A DNA stretch of 50,049 bases from Betaproteobacteria bacterium (GTDB taxonomy: Bacteria; Pseudomonadota; Gammaproteobacteria; Burkholderiales; SG8-41), in NCBI GenBank assembly GCA_025356695.1, contig JANXSE010000043.1, positions 1 to 50,049 on the forward strand. Reading direction: 5' to 3'. Positions 35,059 through 43,391 of this stretch are shown piece after piece (the first letter of the stretch is position 1; each line of letters opens with the position of its first letter). The translations under genes were made by a program, and so were the position numbers. The notes beneath the pieces are model-generated. The model ran no database searches. It had not been told where the DNA came from and saw only the letters and a program-made list of their open reading frames with translations.

Positions 35059-35622
35059 ATGCCCCCGATGTTGCGATGCTGCGCGTTGTTGATGCTGGCG
35101 CTGCTTGGCGCCTGCGCCGGCAATCCGCTCGCGCCGGTGCCGCTCAGTTCAGCCGCCTTCGAACTTGCCGGCCGCATGTCGGTACGCTCACAGGAGCGTG
35201 CGTTTTCCAGCGCGCTGCGCTGGAAGCAGGGCGCAGATGGTGACGAAGTCTGGCTGAACACGCCGCTCGGCCAGACGCTCGCCTACCTGCAGGACGGCCG
35301 CGACGGCGCAACGTTGACCACGGCGGAACAAAAACAATATCGCGCGCAATCGATCGAGTCGCTGACGCAGAGCGCTTTCGGCTGGCGTTTTCCGCTGGCA
35401 GGACTGCGCTACTGGGTGTTCGGCCAGACGGCGCCCGGCGTGGCGTCATCGGTGCTGGTGCGCGACGAGCACAATCGCATCACACGGTTCACGCAGGCCG
35501 ACTGGCAGGTGGCGTTCGAGTATGCGGAACCGGCCTCGACCCGGCCCTCGCGCCTTGATGTGACCGGTGTCGATGCGCAGATCCGTTTCGTCGTCGACAG
35601 CCTCGAGCTGGCGCAGCCATGA
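35059..35622 (+). CDS. lolB: Outer membrane lipoprotein insertion protein LolB
   Basis: A 187-residue lipoprotein with lipobox LGAC (Cys19). [24 protein letters not shown] followed by [14 protein letters not shown] is the LolB fold opening; the Trp-rich [12 protein letters not shown] comes later. LolB receives lipoproteins from LolA and inserts them into the outer membrane. The stop overlaps the ispE start by ATGA. The upstream TPR gene is 24 bp away and is likely in the same operon. Confidence 0.93.
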   Translation: MPPMLRCCALLMLALLGACAGNPLAPVPLSSAAFELAGRMSVRSQERAFSSALRWKQGADGDEVWLNTPLGQTLAYLQDGRDGATLTTAEQKQYRAQSIESLTQSAFGWRFPLAGLRYWVFGQTAPGVASSVLVRDEHNRITRFTQADWQVAFEYAEPASTRPSRLDVTGVDAQIRFVVDSLELAQP

Positions 35623-36458
35623 ACCTGCCGGAAATATTTCCCGCTCCGGCCAAGCTGAACCTGATGCTGCTGGTCACCGGCCGGCGCGCCGACGGTTATC
35701 ACCTGCTGCAGACGGTGTTCCGTTTTATCGATTTCGCCGACGAACTTCGCATCGCGGTCCGCCGCGACGGCCGCATCGAACGCCTGACCGACATCCCGGG
35801 TGTGGCGGTCGATGATGATTTGACGGTGCGCGCGGCGCGCCTGTTGCAGCAGGCTGCCGGCACCAGGCTGGGTGCCGATATCGCGCTCGAAAAGCATCTG
35901 CCGATGGGCGGCGGGCTGGGCGGCGGCAGTTCGGATGCGGCCACCGTGCTGATCGCGCTTAACCGGCTGTGGGGGCTCGATTGGCCGCGTGAGCGTTTAC
36001 AAACCCTCGCCCTGGCGCTGGGCGCGGACGTGCCGGTGTTCATTTTCGGCGAATCGGCACTGGCCAGCGGGGTGGGCGAGCAATTAACCGCGCTGGAACT
36101 GCCGCCGGCGTGGTATGTTGTGCTGGTGCCGCCGGTTGGCGTAGCCACCGCCCGCATATTCCAAGATCCGGATTTGATTAGAGATTCGATTCCGCTTACA
36201 ATACCGCCCTTTTCGTTTGTAGCGGGCCGGAACGACCTCGAAGCCGTGGTTTGCCGGCAATATCCCGACGTTGCAAAGCATCTGGCGTGGCTGCGGCAAT
36301 ATGGCGCGGCGCGGATGAGCGGTTCGGGCGCGTGCGTGTTTGCAGAGTTCGGCAGCGAAGCCGAAGCGCGCGCAGTGGCGGGTCGTTTGCCGCAAACAAT
36401 GCGCGGGGTAGTAGCGCGCGGCCTCGATCGCCACCCATTGCGGGCGATGGGGGTGTAG
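35619..36458 (+). CDS. ispE: 4-diphosphocytidyl-2-C-methyl-D-erythritol kinase IspE
   Basis: A 279-residue GHMP kinase in the MEP isoprenoid pathway. [19 protein letters not shown] is the substrate-binding opening, [14 protein letters not shown] is the ATP loop, and [13 protein letters not shown] is the C-terminal GHMP motif. Codons from about 36164 to 36222 (ATT, AGA, CTT, ACA, ATA, GTA and similar) are unlike the rest of the gene; they coincide with a sigma-70-like promoter. ispE upstream of tRNA-Gln and prs is a common betaproteobacterial order. Confidence 0.96.
   Translation: MNLPEIFPAPAKLNLMLLVTGRRADGYHLLQTVFRFIDFADELRIAVRRDGRIERLTDIPGVAVDDDLTVRAARLLQQAAGTRLGADIALEKHLPMGGGLGGGSSDAATVLIALNRLWGLDWPRERLQTLALALGADVPVFIFGESALASGVGEQLTALELPPAWYVVLVPPVGVATARIFQDPDLIRDSIPLTIPPFSFVAGRNDLEAVVCRQYPDVAKHLAWLRQYGAARMSGSGACVFAEFGSEAEARAVAGRLPQTMRGVVARGLDRHPLRAMGV
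36174..36202 (+). promoter_or_regulatory. Candidate sigma-70 promoter inside ispE, driving tRNA-Gln and prs
   Basis: TTGATT (36174-36179) and TACAAT (36197-36202) are separated by exactly 17 bp. They match the consensus at four and five positions. Transcription would begin near 36209, about 300 bases before the tRNA. The surrounding codons are AT-rich and rare for this genome, consistent with selection for the promoter over codon preference. Confidence 0.6.
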
Positions 36459-36506
36459 CAAGGAGTTCGCCGCCGGCGCAGGTGCGCCGCGACAGTGTTT
36501 ACGCGT

Positions 36507-36581
36507 TGGGGAGTCGCCAAGTGGTAAGGCACCGGATTTTGATTCCGGCATTCGTAGGTTCGATCCCTACCTCCCCAGCCA
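36507..36581 (+). tRNA. tRNA-Gln (anticodon TTG)
   Basis: The acceptor stem TGGGGAG (36507-36513) pairs with CTCCCCA (36571-36577). The discriminator is G36578 and the CCA end is encoded (36579-36581). The anticodon stem CCGGA/TCCGG encloses loop TTTTGAT with anticodon TTG at 36539-36541, reading CAA. The T loop GGTTCGATCC is standard. Six T residues follow the CCA. It lies between ispE and prs. Confidence 0.96.
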
Positions 36582-36618
36582 TTTTTTCAATCCGTGGTCT
36601 GCTTTCGGAAGGGTGAAT

Positions 36619-37569
36619 GTGCCGTACGATCGCTTAATGGTGTTTACCGGTAACGCGACGCCGAAACTCGCCGCGGACGTGGTTCAGCACTTGAACATCA
36701 GCCTGGGCAAGGCCAAGGTCGGTCGCTTCAGCGACGGCGAAGTCATGGTCGAGGTGCTCGAAAACGTGCGCGGCAAGGATGTCTTCGTGCTGCAATCGAT
36801 CTGCACGCCGCCCAACGACAATCTGATGGAAGTGCTGGTGCTGGTCGATGCACTCAAGCGTGCCTCGGCGGCGCGTGTCACCGCGGCGATCCCGTATATG
36901 GGTTACGCGCGACAGGATCGACGGCCGAGCTCGGCGCGCGTGCCGATCACAGCGAAAGTCGTCGCCAACATGCTCGATTCGGTCGGGGTCGACCGCGTGC
37001 TGACCATGGACCTGCACTCCGAACAGATCCAGGGCTTCTTCGACATTCCAGTCGACAATATTTATTCAGGCCCGATCCTGCTCGGCGACGTCTGGAAGCA
37101 CGATTACAAGAACCTCGTGGTGGTGTCGCCCGACGTCGGCGGCGTGGTGCGCGCCCGCGCGCTCGCCAAGCGCCTTGAAGCTGATCTGGCCATCATCGAC
37201 AAACGTCGCCCGCGCCCGAACGTCGCTACCGTGATGAACATCATCGGCGAAATCGAGGGCCGCACCTGCGTCATCATCGACGACCTCGTCGACACGGCCA
37301 ACACGCTGTGCGAAGCCGCGCGCGCGCTGAAAGAGCGCGGCGCCGCGAAAGTGATCGCGTATTGCACGCACCCGGTGCTGTCGGGCAAGGCGGTCGAACG
37401 CATCGCTAATTCGGCGCTCGACGAAATCGTCGTCACCGACACGATTCCGCTTAGCGCGGAGGCCGCGCAATGCCCGCGCATCCGCGTGATCTCGATTGCA
37501 GGCCTCTTGGCCGAAACCATGTTGCGCATCAGCAACGAGGATTCGGTGAGTTCGTTGTTCGTGGAATGA
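36619..37569 (+). CDS. prs: Ribose-phosphate pyrophosphokinase (PRPP synthetase)
   Basis: A 316-residue enzyme that makes PRPP from ribose 5-phosphate and [20 protein letters not shown], the flexible ATP loop [20 protein letters not shown], and the PRPP motif [13 protein letters not shown] are diagnostic. I chose GTG at 36619 because GGAAGGG (36607-36613) is five bases upstream and the product ([12 protein letters not shown]) starts like its relatives. An earlier GTG (36613) and a later ATG (36637) are possible. Confidence 0.96.
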   Translation: MPYDRLMVFTGNATPKLAADVVQHLNISLGKAKVGRFSDGEVMVEVLENVRGKDVFVLQSICTPPNDNLMEVLVLVDALKRASAARVTAAIPYMGYARQDRRPSSARVPITAKVVANMLDSVGVDRVLTMDLHSEQIQGFFDIPVDNIYSGPILLGDVWKHDYKNLVVVSPDVGGVVRARALAKRLEADLAIIDKRRPRPNVATVMNIIGEIEGRTCVIIDDLVDTANTLCEAARALKERGAAKVIAYCTHPVLSGKAVERIANSALDEIVVTDTIPLSAEAAQCPRIRVISIAGLLAETMLRISNEDSVSSLFVE

Positions 37570-37578
37570 TTTTTTGGC

Positions 37579-37616
37579 GCGGCGCCATGCGGAACATCGC
37601 ATGAGCGCCGCATTTT
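37579..37616 (+). terminator. Imperfect hairpin between prs and rplY (terminator or attenuator)
   Basis: GCGGCGC (37579-37585) pairs with GCGCCGC (37605-37611), and ATGCG (37587-37591) with CGCAT (37598-37602), around a six-base loop and a small internal bulge. Only four T residues follow after an A. It begins nine bases after the prs stop. It may terminate part of the transcripts or shape the rplY leader. Confidence 0.5.
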
Positions 37617-37663
37617 GAAACCGGATCGACTGGTCGCGGCCGGTCCGACATGTGGGGACTGAA

Positions 37664-38401
37664 ATGAAAATTGAATTTACAGCTTTTCCGCGTAGTGCGC
37701 AGGGTACGGGTGCGAGCCGCCGTATGCGCATCGCCGGCAAGGTGCCGGGGATACTCTACGGCGCCGACAAACAGGCGGTGCCGATCGAGCTCGATCACCA
37801 GGCGCTGTTCCGTCATCTGAAGATGGAGGCGTTTCACGCCTCGGTGCTCGACATGAACCTCGAAGGCGGCAAGCAACAGGTGCTGCTGCGCGACGTGCAG
37901 ATGCACCCGTTCCGCCAGATTGTTCTGCATGTCGACTTTCAGCGCGTCGACAAGAACAAGAAGATCCACATGAAGGTGCCGTTGCACTTCGTGAATGCGG
38001 AAATCTGCCCCGGCGTGAAAATCGGCGGCGGTATCGTCAACCACGTCTACAACGAACTGGAAATCCACTGTCTGCCGGACGATCTGCCGGAATTCATCAC
38101 GGTGGACCTGGTTACGCTCGACATCGGCCACTCGCTGCACATCAATGATGTGGCGATGCCGAAGGGCGTGGAGCCGATTCCGCGCCTGAAGAAGGAAAAC
38201 CCCGCGATCGTCACGGTGCAGTTGCCGCGTGCGGTGGTGGAAGCGGAAGAAGCGGTTGCAGCGCCGACCACCGAGATCACCGGTCAAGCTGCTGCGGACG
38301 CCGCTGCCGCCGGCAAGGATGGCGACAAGAAAGAAGGCGGCGACAAGAAAGCCGGCGACAAAAAAGAAGGTGGCAAGAAAGAAGGCGGCAAGAAAGACTG
38401 A
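37664..38401 (+). CDS. rplY: 50S ribosomal protein L25/general stress protein Ctc
   Basis: A 245-residue long-form L25. The 5S rRNA-binding domain (about 1-90; ASRRMRIAGKVPGILYG, HPFRQIVLHVDFQRV) is followed by the TL5/Ctc C-terminal beta domain (about 95-190). A tail of about 35 residues is Ala-rich and then consists of repeated GDKKEGG/GKKEGG units. ATG at 37664 gives the expected start KIEFTAFPR; the frame extends 12 bases upstream. The basic repetitive tail is encoded by slippage-prone sequence and probably contacts rRNA. Confidence 0.96.
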   Translation: MKIEFTAFPRSAQGTGASRRMRIAGKVPGILYGADKQAVPIELDHQALFRHLKMEAFHASVLDMNLEGGKQQVLLRDVQMHPFRQIVLHVDFQRVDKNKKIHMKVPLHFVNAEICPGVKIGGGIVNHVYNELEIHCLPDDLPEFITVDLVTLDIGHSLHINDVAMPKGVEPIPRLKKENPAIVTVQLPRAVVEAEEAVAAPTTEITGQAAADAAAAGKDGDKKEGGDKKAGDKKEGGKKEGGKKD

Positions 38402-38424
38402 CCGCAGTCCGGCGCATGCCTACC

Positions 38425-38459
38425 GCCCGCCATGTTGCGCGCAATATGGCGGGCTTTTT
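38425..38459 (+). terminator. Rho-independent terminator after rplY
   Basis: GCCCGCCAT (38425-38433) pairs with ATGGCGGGC (38446-38454). The intervening bases extend the stem with one G-U pair and TTGCG/CGCAA, closing on a four-base loop. TTTTT follows (38455-38459). It probably ends the prs-rplY transcript. Confidence 0.85.
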
Positions 38460-38477
38460 CTTGTCCCACGTATTTTT

Positions 38478-38503
38478 CCCTGATTCGTATCAGCGAATCA
38501 GGG
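38478..38503. repeat. 10-bp perfect inverted repeat
   Basis: CCCTGATTCG (38478-38487) and CGAATCAGGG (38494-38503) are perfect complements around TATCAG. It lies immediately after the rplY terminator and next to a larger repeat-like element. There is no T run, so it is not a simple terminator. It may be the edge of a repeat unit. Confidence 0.6.
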
Positions 38504-38508
38504 CTGTT

Positions 38509-38642
38509 CTCACCCTCTCCCTCCGGGAGAGGCACGCGCGACACGGCGTTCGCGAAGCGATCCGGGGCGGGAGCGAGTGCAAGGCGCGCTACCCGCAAAC
38601 GGCTGGCTTCGCCAGTAACGTGTCCGCGCGCCGGGGTGAGGG
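38509..38642. repeat. Candidate dispersed intergenic repeat (REP/MITE-like)
   Basis: Outer complementary ends CTCACCC (38509-38515) and GGGTGAG (38634-38640) bound about 130 bases. Inside is a hairpin CCTCTCCC/GGGAGAGG (38514-38521 with 38525-38532) and a short CTGGC/GCCAG hairpin near 38613-38625. Elements with ACCCTCTCCC and GGGTGAGGG ends are common dispersed repeats in proteobacterial genomes. It contains no gene. Whether it is repeated elsewhere cannot be seen from this window. Confidence 0.5.
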
Positions 38643-38696
38643 CACATTCTGATTGTCATTACACTGAATGTCCCAATGTCTTACTATCGGTGAACC

Positions 38697-39293
38697 ATGA
38701 GACTGGTCGTCGGGCTCGGCAACCCGGGCAAAAAATACGAACGCACGCGCCATAACGCCGGCTTCTGGTGGGTCGAGCAGCTGGCGCGCACGCTGCGTGC
38801 AACGCTGCGCGACGAAGGCAAGTTTCACGGCCGCGTCGCCAAGGTCGGCGGGGCGGGCGAGACCTGGCTCCTGCTGCCTGACACCTTCATGAATAATTCC
38901 GGCCGCGCGGTCGGCGCGCTGGCGACGTTTTACAAAATCGTGCCGCGCGAGATACTCGTCGTGCATGACGAGCTCGATCTGCCGCCGGGGGCTGCCAAGC
39001 TGAAACTCGGTGGCGGCAGCAGCGGGCACAACGGCCTGAAGGACATCGCCGAGTGTCTGGGCAGCCGCGACTTCTGGCGCCTGCGGCTGGGCGTCGGCCA
39101 TCCGCGCGAGACCGCCGCCAGTGAGCAGGAGGTGGTTGATTATGTGCTGCATCCACCGCGCAGCGAGGAACAGTCGGCGATCGACGATGCGATCGCGAAG
39201 AGCCTCGACATCTGGCCGCTGTTGTCCGAAGGCAAAACCGAAGCAGCGATGCTGAAGCTGCATACCAAAGAGAAGAAACCCAATGAGTCTTAA
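38697..39293 (+). CDS. pth: Peptidyl-tRNA hydrolase
   Basis: A 198-residue enzyme that recycles peptidyl-t[23 protein letters not shown] contains the catalytic His19 and Asn9. [21 protein letters not shown] and [12 protein letters not shown] are the other conserved blocks. Length is normal. It overlaps ychF by 11 bases, the usual pth-ychF pairing. Confidence 0.96.
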   Translation: MRLVVGLGNPGKKYERTRHNAGFWWVEQLARTLRATLRDEGKFHGRVAKVGGAGETWLLLPDTFMNNSGRAVGALATFYKIVPREILVVHDELDLPPGAAKLKLGGGSSGHNGLKDIAECLGSRDFWRLRLGVGHPRETAASEQEVVDYVLHPPRSEEQSAIDDAIAKSLDIWPLLSEGKTEAAMLKLHTKEKKPNES

Positions 39294-40374
39294 ATGCGGA
39301 ATCGTCGGCCTGCCGAACGTCGGCAAATCCACGCTGTTCAATGCGCTGACCAAGGCGGGCATTGCGGCGGAAAATTATCCGTTCTGCACGATCGAGCCGA
39401 ACGTCGGCATCGTCGAAGTGCCGGACCCCCGTTTGCAGCCGCTGGTTGAAATCGTCAAACCGGAGAAGACGATTCCGGCGGTAGTCGAATTCGTCGACAT
39501 CGCCGGCCTGGTGGCGGGCGCCTCGAAGGGCGAGGGCCTTGGCAACAAGTTTCTCGCCAACATCCGTGAGACCGACGGCATCGTCAACATGGTGCGTTGT
39601 TTCGTTGACGAAAACGTGATCCATGTTGCCGGCAAGGTCGATCCGATCTCCGACATCGAGACCATCCAAACGGAACTGGCTCTCGCCGACCTCGACACCG
39701 TCGAGAAAGCGATGCAGCGCGCCGGCAAGACGGCCAAGGCCGGCGACAAGGAGGCGATCCGCCTTGGCGCCCTGCTCGAAAAAGTGCGCGCGCAGTTGAA
39801 CGAAGGCAAGCCGGTGCGCGGACTGAAACTTGAAAAAGAAGACCTCGTGCTGCTGAAACCGCTGTGCCTGATGACGGCCAAGCCCGCCATCTACGTCGCC
39901 AACGTCGACGACAAGGGCTTCGAAAACAACCCGCTGCTCGACCGCGTGCGCGAATACGCCGCAAAAGAGCACGCGCCGGTGGTCGCCATCTGCGCCGCGC
40001 TTGAATCGGAAATTTCCGATTTGTCGGACGAAGACAAGAGCGTGTTTCTCGCCGATGTCGGCATGACGGAGCCCGGCCTCAACCGCCTGATCCGCGCCGC
40101 CTACGACCTGCTCGGCCTGCAGACCTATTTCACCGCCGGCGTGAAGGAAGTGCGCGCCTGGACCATGCACAAGGGCGAAACCGCACCGCAGGCTGCGGGC
40201 GTCATCCACACCGATTTCGAAAAAGGCTTCATCCGCGCCGAAGTCATTGCGTATGATGACTTTGTAAAATTCAAGGGCGAGCACGGTGCCAAGGAAGCGG
40301 GCAAGATGCGCCTGGAAGGCAAGGAATACGTAGTCAAAGACGGCGACGTCATGCATTTCCGCTTCAACGTTTAA
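39283..40374 (+). CDS. ychF: Redox-regulated ATPase/GTPase YchF (OLA1 family)
   Basis: A 363-residue Obg-family P-loop protein. GLPNVGKST (residues 9-17) is the G1 motif. [24 protein letters not shown] is the G3/switch region, followed by the TGS domain near the C-terminus ([27 protein letters not shown]). OLA1/YchF binds ribosomes and prefers ATP. Next gene is 36 bases downstream. Confidence 0.97.
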   Translation: MSLKCGIVGLPNVGKSTLFNALTKAGIAAENYPFCTIEPNVGIVEVPDPRLQPLVEIVKPEKTIPAVVEFVDIAGLVAGASKGEGLGNKFLANIRETDGIVNMVRCFVDENVIHVAGKVDPISDIETIQTELALADLDTVEKAMQRAGKTAKAGDKEAIRLGALLEKVRAQLNEGKPVRGLKLEKEDLVLLKPLCLMTAKPAIYVANVDDKGFENNPLLDRVREYAAKEHAPVVAICAALESEISDLSDEDKSVFLADVGMTEPGLNRLIRAAYDLLGLQTYFTAGVKEVRAWTMHKGETAPQAAGVIHTDFEKGFIRAEVIAYDDFVKFKGEHGAKEAGKMRLEGKEYVVKDGDVMHFRFNV

Positions 40375-40410
40375 AGTGCGGATGCAGAACCTCAGCAAAG
40401 GAGAACCGGC

Positions 40411-41373
40411 ATGAAATCTTGGAACACGTTTGTGCTCGTATTGTTGTCCGGCCTCGCCGGACTGGCCGGCGCGCAGTCCTACCCGAACAAGCCGGTACGC
40501 GTGATCATTCCCTACCCGCCGGGCGAGGCTGCCGACTTTATAGCGCGCGTCATCGGGCCGACATTGTCCGAGCGCATGGGCCAGCAGTTCGTCGTCGAGA
40601 ACCGCGCCGGGGCCAGCGGTCAGATCGGTATGGAACTGCTGAAAAACGCGCCTGCCGATGGCTACACCATCGGCATCGGTCAGGGCGGCAATCTGGTTGT
40701 CGCACCGCACACCTACAAAAAAATCCCGTACGACCCGATTAAGGATTTCACCGGCGTTGCATTGAATGCGACCAACTACCTTGCGGTAGTCGCGCATCCG
40801 ACCGCACCGTTCAAGAACGCCGCCGAGATGATCAAGTGGGCGAAAGCCCATCCGGGCCAACTGACGCTGGCGTCGAACGGCGAGGGCGGTTACCCGCATC
40901 TGGCCTTCGAGTTGCTGGCCTCAATGGCGGGCTTCAAGTTTCTGCACGTGCCGTACAAAGGCGCCACGCAGATCGCCACGGACGTCATCAGCGGTCAGGT
41001 GCTGACCGGCATCGGTTCCTTCACAGGCATGTCGCCGCAGATCAACTCCGGCCGCATGCGCCTGATCGGCGTCACCAATCACGTGCGCGTGCCGAACAAC
41101 AAGGATCTGCCGATCTTCTCTGAACTGGTGCCGGGCTACGACATGCGCGGCTGGTTCGGCTACGTGGCACCCGCCGGCACGCCGCGCGATATCGTGCAGA
41201 AGCTCAACGCAGAGATCAACCGCGCGATGCAATTGCCGGAGGTGAATGCCAAGCTCACCGGCTCTGGTCTCATCGTTGTCAACGAATCGGCCGATTACTA
41301 CACCGAATTCATCAAGACCGAATACGCCAAGTACGGCAAGATCGTGCGCGACATCGGTTTGAAGCCGCAGTAA
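40411..41373 (+). CDS. Bug-type tripartite tricarboxylate transporter substrate-binding protein
   Basis: A 320-residue periplasmic protein with signal peptide (VLVLLSGLAGLAGA). SYPNKPVRVIIPYPPGEAADFIARVIGP and VENRAGASGQIGMELLKNAPADGYT are Bug/TctC hallmarks. The ligand is unknown (usually a carboxylate). No TctA or TctB membrane partners are in the window, as is common for Bug genes. AAGGAGAA just upstream of ATG 40411 is a good ribosome-binding site. A cupin gene follows after 19 bases. Confidence 0.93.
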   Translation: MKSWNTFVLVLLSGLAGLAGAQSYPNKPVRVIIPYPPGEAADFIARVIGPTLSERMGQQFVVENRAGASGQIGMELLKNAPADGYTIGIGQGGNLVVAPHTYKKIPYDPIKDFTGVALNATNYLAVVAHPTAPFKNAAEMIKWAKAHPGQLTLASNGEGGYPHLAFELLASMAGFKFLHVPYKGATQIATDVISGQVLTGIGSFTGMSPQINSGRMRLIGVTNHVRVPNNKDLPIFSELVPGYDMRGWFGYVAPAGTPRDIVQKLNAEINRAMQLPEVNAKLTGSGLIVVNESADYYTEFIKTEYAKYGKIVRDIGLKPQ

Positions 41374-41392
41374 TCGCGGGATTGCAACGGCC

Positions 41393-41875
41393 ATGAGCGA
41401 CAAGCGCCTGCCGAAGCCGGCTGCAATCGATCCGATGCAGGTAGCACCGGCGTCGGGTTCGAATTACCCGGATGCCTTCAAGCCGCGCGTGGCCGGTCGC
41501 ACCAAACGCAAACTCGGCGACGCGCTGGGCCTGAAGAATTTCGGCGTCAATCTGACGACGATCAGACCGGGCGCCGCCTCCGCGCTGCGGCACTGGCACC
41601 TGAAGCAGGATGAGTTCGTTTACATTCTGGAAGGCGAACTTGTTCTGGTCACCGATACCGGCGAGCAGGTGTTGAGCGCAGGCATGGCGGCGGGTTTTCC
41701 AGCTGGCAAGGCCGACGGCCATTGTCTGGTCAACCGCTCGGACCGCAATGCCGTCTATCTCGAAGTCGGCGACCGCAGTGCCGGCGACGCCGGAAATTAT
41801 CCCGACGACGATCTCGTCGCGCGGGCGGTCGATGGCGTCTGGAAATTTACGCACAAGGACGGCACGCCGTATTGA
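41393..41875 (+). CDS. Cupin domain-containing protein
   Basis: A 160-residue single-domain cupin. The first metal motif appears as HWHLKQDEFVYILEGELVLV (two His, a Glu), and the second as FPAGKADGHCLVNRSDRNAVYLEVG (with His). It could be a small metalloenzyme or a sensor; the substrate is not apparent. Placed between a Bug receptor gene and inorganic pyrophosphatase, in a cluster on the plus strand. Confidence 0.85.
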   Translation: MSDKRLPKPAAIDPMQVAPASGSNYPDAFKPRVAGRTKRKLGDALGLKNFGVNLTTIRPGAASALRHWHLKQDEFVYILEGELVLVTDTGEQVLSAGMAAGFPAGKADGHCLVNRSDRNAVYLEVGDRSAGDAGNYPDDDLVARAVDGVWKFTHKDGTPY

Positions 41876-41906
41876 TGGCGGGTGCGCCAACTTAAGGGGG
41901 CAGGCG

Positions 41907-42455
41907 ATGCAACTCGACAAACTGGTGACCGGACTCGATGTACCCAACGACATCTATGTCGTCATCGAAATTCCCGCGCACGGTCCCGGTCTCAAGCTGG
42001 AACTCGACAAGGAGTCCGGGGCGTTGCTGGTGGACCGCTTCATGGCGACCCCGATGCATTACCCCTGCAACTACGGTTTTGTGCCGCACACGCTGTCGCT
42101 GGACGGTGATCCGCTCGATGCGCTGGTCATTTCTCCGATCCCGCTGATTTCCGGCGTGGTGGCGCGTTGCCGGCCGGTGGGTTTTCTTGCCGCCGAAGAC
42201 GACGCCGGTCCCGATGCCAAGCTGTTATGCGTGCCCGTGCCGAAACTGACCTCCGTTTACGACGACGTGCATGAATACCGCGATCTGCCGCCGTTGATCA
42301 TCCAGCAGATCGAGCATTTCTTTTCACACTACAAGGATCTGGAAGCGGGCAAGTGGATGAAGGTGCTGGGCTGGCGCGATGCCGCCGCAGCGAAGGCGGA
42401 GATCCTGGAAAGTGTCGCCCGCTACGAATCGACGAATCCGCATCCGAATTTTTGA
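41907..42455 (+). CDS. ppa: Inorganic pyrophosphatase (family I)
   Basis: A 182-residue soluble pyrophosphatase. IEIPAHGPGLKLELDKESG, HYPCNYGFVPHTL and the metal signature DGDPLD (residues 66-71) are conserved; YKDLEAGKWMKVLGW is the C-terminal active-site helix. It hydrolyses pyrophosphate from biosynthesis. ATG at 41907 is preceded by GGGGGCAGG. The frame runs upstream into the cupin gene, but that part is not family-like. Confidence 0.95.
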   Translation: MQLDKLVTGLDVPNDIYVVIEIPAHGPGLKLELDKESGALLVDRFMATPMHYPCNYGFVPHTLSLDGDPLDALVISPIPLISGVVARCRPVGFLAAEDDAGPDAKLLCVPVPKLTSVYDDVHEYRDLPPLIIQQIEHFFSHYKDLEAGKWMKVLGWRDAAAAKAEILESVARYESTNPHPNF

Positions 42456-42464
42456 GGTCTGCGC

Positions 42465-43388
42465 TTAGGACTTCGCGGCAAGCGTTTCCACTTTGAGCCC
42501 CACCAACAGTACGCCGGCCAGCACGAGCAGTGCGCCGGCGAGTTGCACCGCAGTGACCGGTTCGCCGAGGATCACCCAGCCGAGATAAATCGTGATGACC
42601 GGCCCGATCGCGCTGATCATCGACACCTGGCTGGCGCCGATTCTTTTCACACCTTCGGCCATCAACCAGATCGGCATCACCGTCGAAACCATCGCCATCG
42701 TCAGCGAGAGCCAGTAGACCTTCGGCGGTTGCGCAAGCCCGGCAATGCCGTGACTGATAAAAAACTGGCCGGTGGCGAAACCGCAGGCGATGATGGACGC
42801 ATAACCGGTGAAGCGCGCCGCACCGATGCGCGGGATCACGGTGCCGCTGCCGAGCAGGTAACAGGCGTAGGCCAGCGCGCTCAAAAAGACGAGGCCGCTG
42901 CCCAACATGATGGCGTGCGGATCCTGCGCCAGCGACAGGTTGCTGGCGAACACCAGGGCGATGCCGCCGTAGCTCAGGGCAATCGAAATCAGGTGGTGCC
43001 GGCGCACTGCGGTCTTGAACAGAAACGCCGACAGCAGCACGACGATGGTCGGTTGCAGAAAAAGAATCAGGCGTTCGAGGCCGGCCGAAATGTACTGCAG
43101 GCCGAGAAAATCGAGATAGCTCGACAGGTAATAACCGACGAAGCCGAGTGCGACCAGCGCGCGCCAGTCACGCGCACTGAAGGCACGCGCGCCGCCGCCG
43201 GCCAACAGCGCCATCAGTGTGAAGAACGGCAGCGCGAAGAGCAGGCGCAGCGCCAACAGCGTCTCCGCATCGATGCTGAATTCGGCGTAGAGAATCTTGA
43301 TCAGGATCGCCTTGAAGGCGAAGCCGGTCGCCGCGACCAGCACCATCAACGGACCGAACAGACGGTGCGAAAGCGCGGCGTTGAGCAT
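42465..43388 (-). CDS. EamA/DMT family transporter
   Basis: A 307-residue protein with ten hydrophobic helices in two EamA repeats. The first repeat starts at FGPLMVLVAATGFAFKAILIKILY, the second at SGLVFLSALAYACYLLGSGTVI. Typical closings are IGPVITIYLGWVILGEPVTAVQLAGALLVLAGVLLVG. It is an inner-membrane exporter or permease of unknown substrate. It starts three bases after the HerA-like gene stop and is probably co-transcribed. Confidence 0.92.
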   Translation of the reverse strand: MLNAALSHRLFGPLMVLVAATGFAFKAILIKILYAEFSIDAETLLALRLLFALPFFTLMALLAGGGARAFSARDWRALVALGFVGYYLSSYLDFLGLQYISAGLERLILFLQPTIVVLLSAFLFKTAVRRHHLISIALSYGGIALVFASNLSLAQDPHAIMLGSGLVFLSALAYACYLLGSGTVIPRIGAARFTGYASIIACGFATGQFFISHGIAGLAQPPKVYWLSLTMAMVSTVMPIWLMAEGVKRIGASQVSMISAIGPVITIYLGWVILGEPVTAVQLAGALLVLAGVLLVGLKVETLAAKS

Positions 43389-43391
43389 GCG

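Noticed and set aside
38416..38652. Short overlapping frames between rplY and pth
   Set aside because: They are translations of a terminator and a repeat-like element, with biased Arg/Ser/Ala composition.
38887..40899. Minus-strand open frame of about 670 codons opposite pth, ychF and the Bug gene
   Set aside because: It crosses three real genes, has no recognisable motif, and arises from codon bias on the plus strand.
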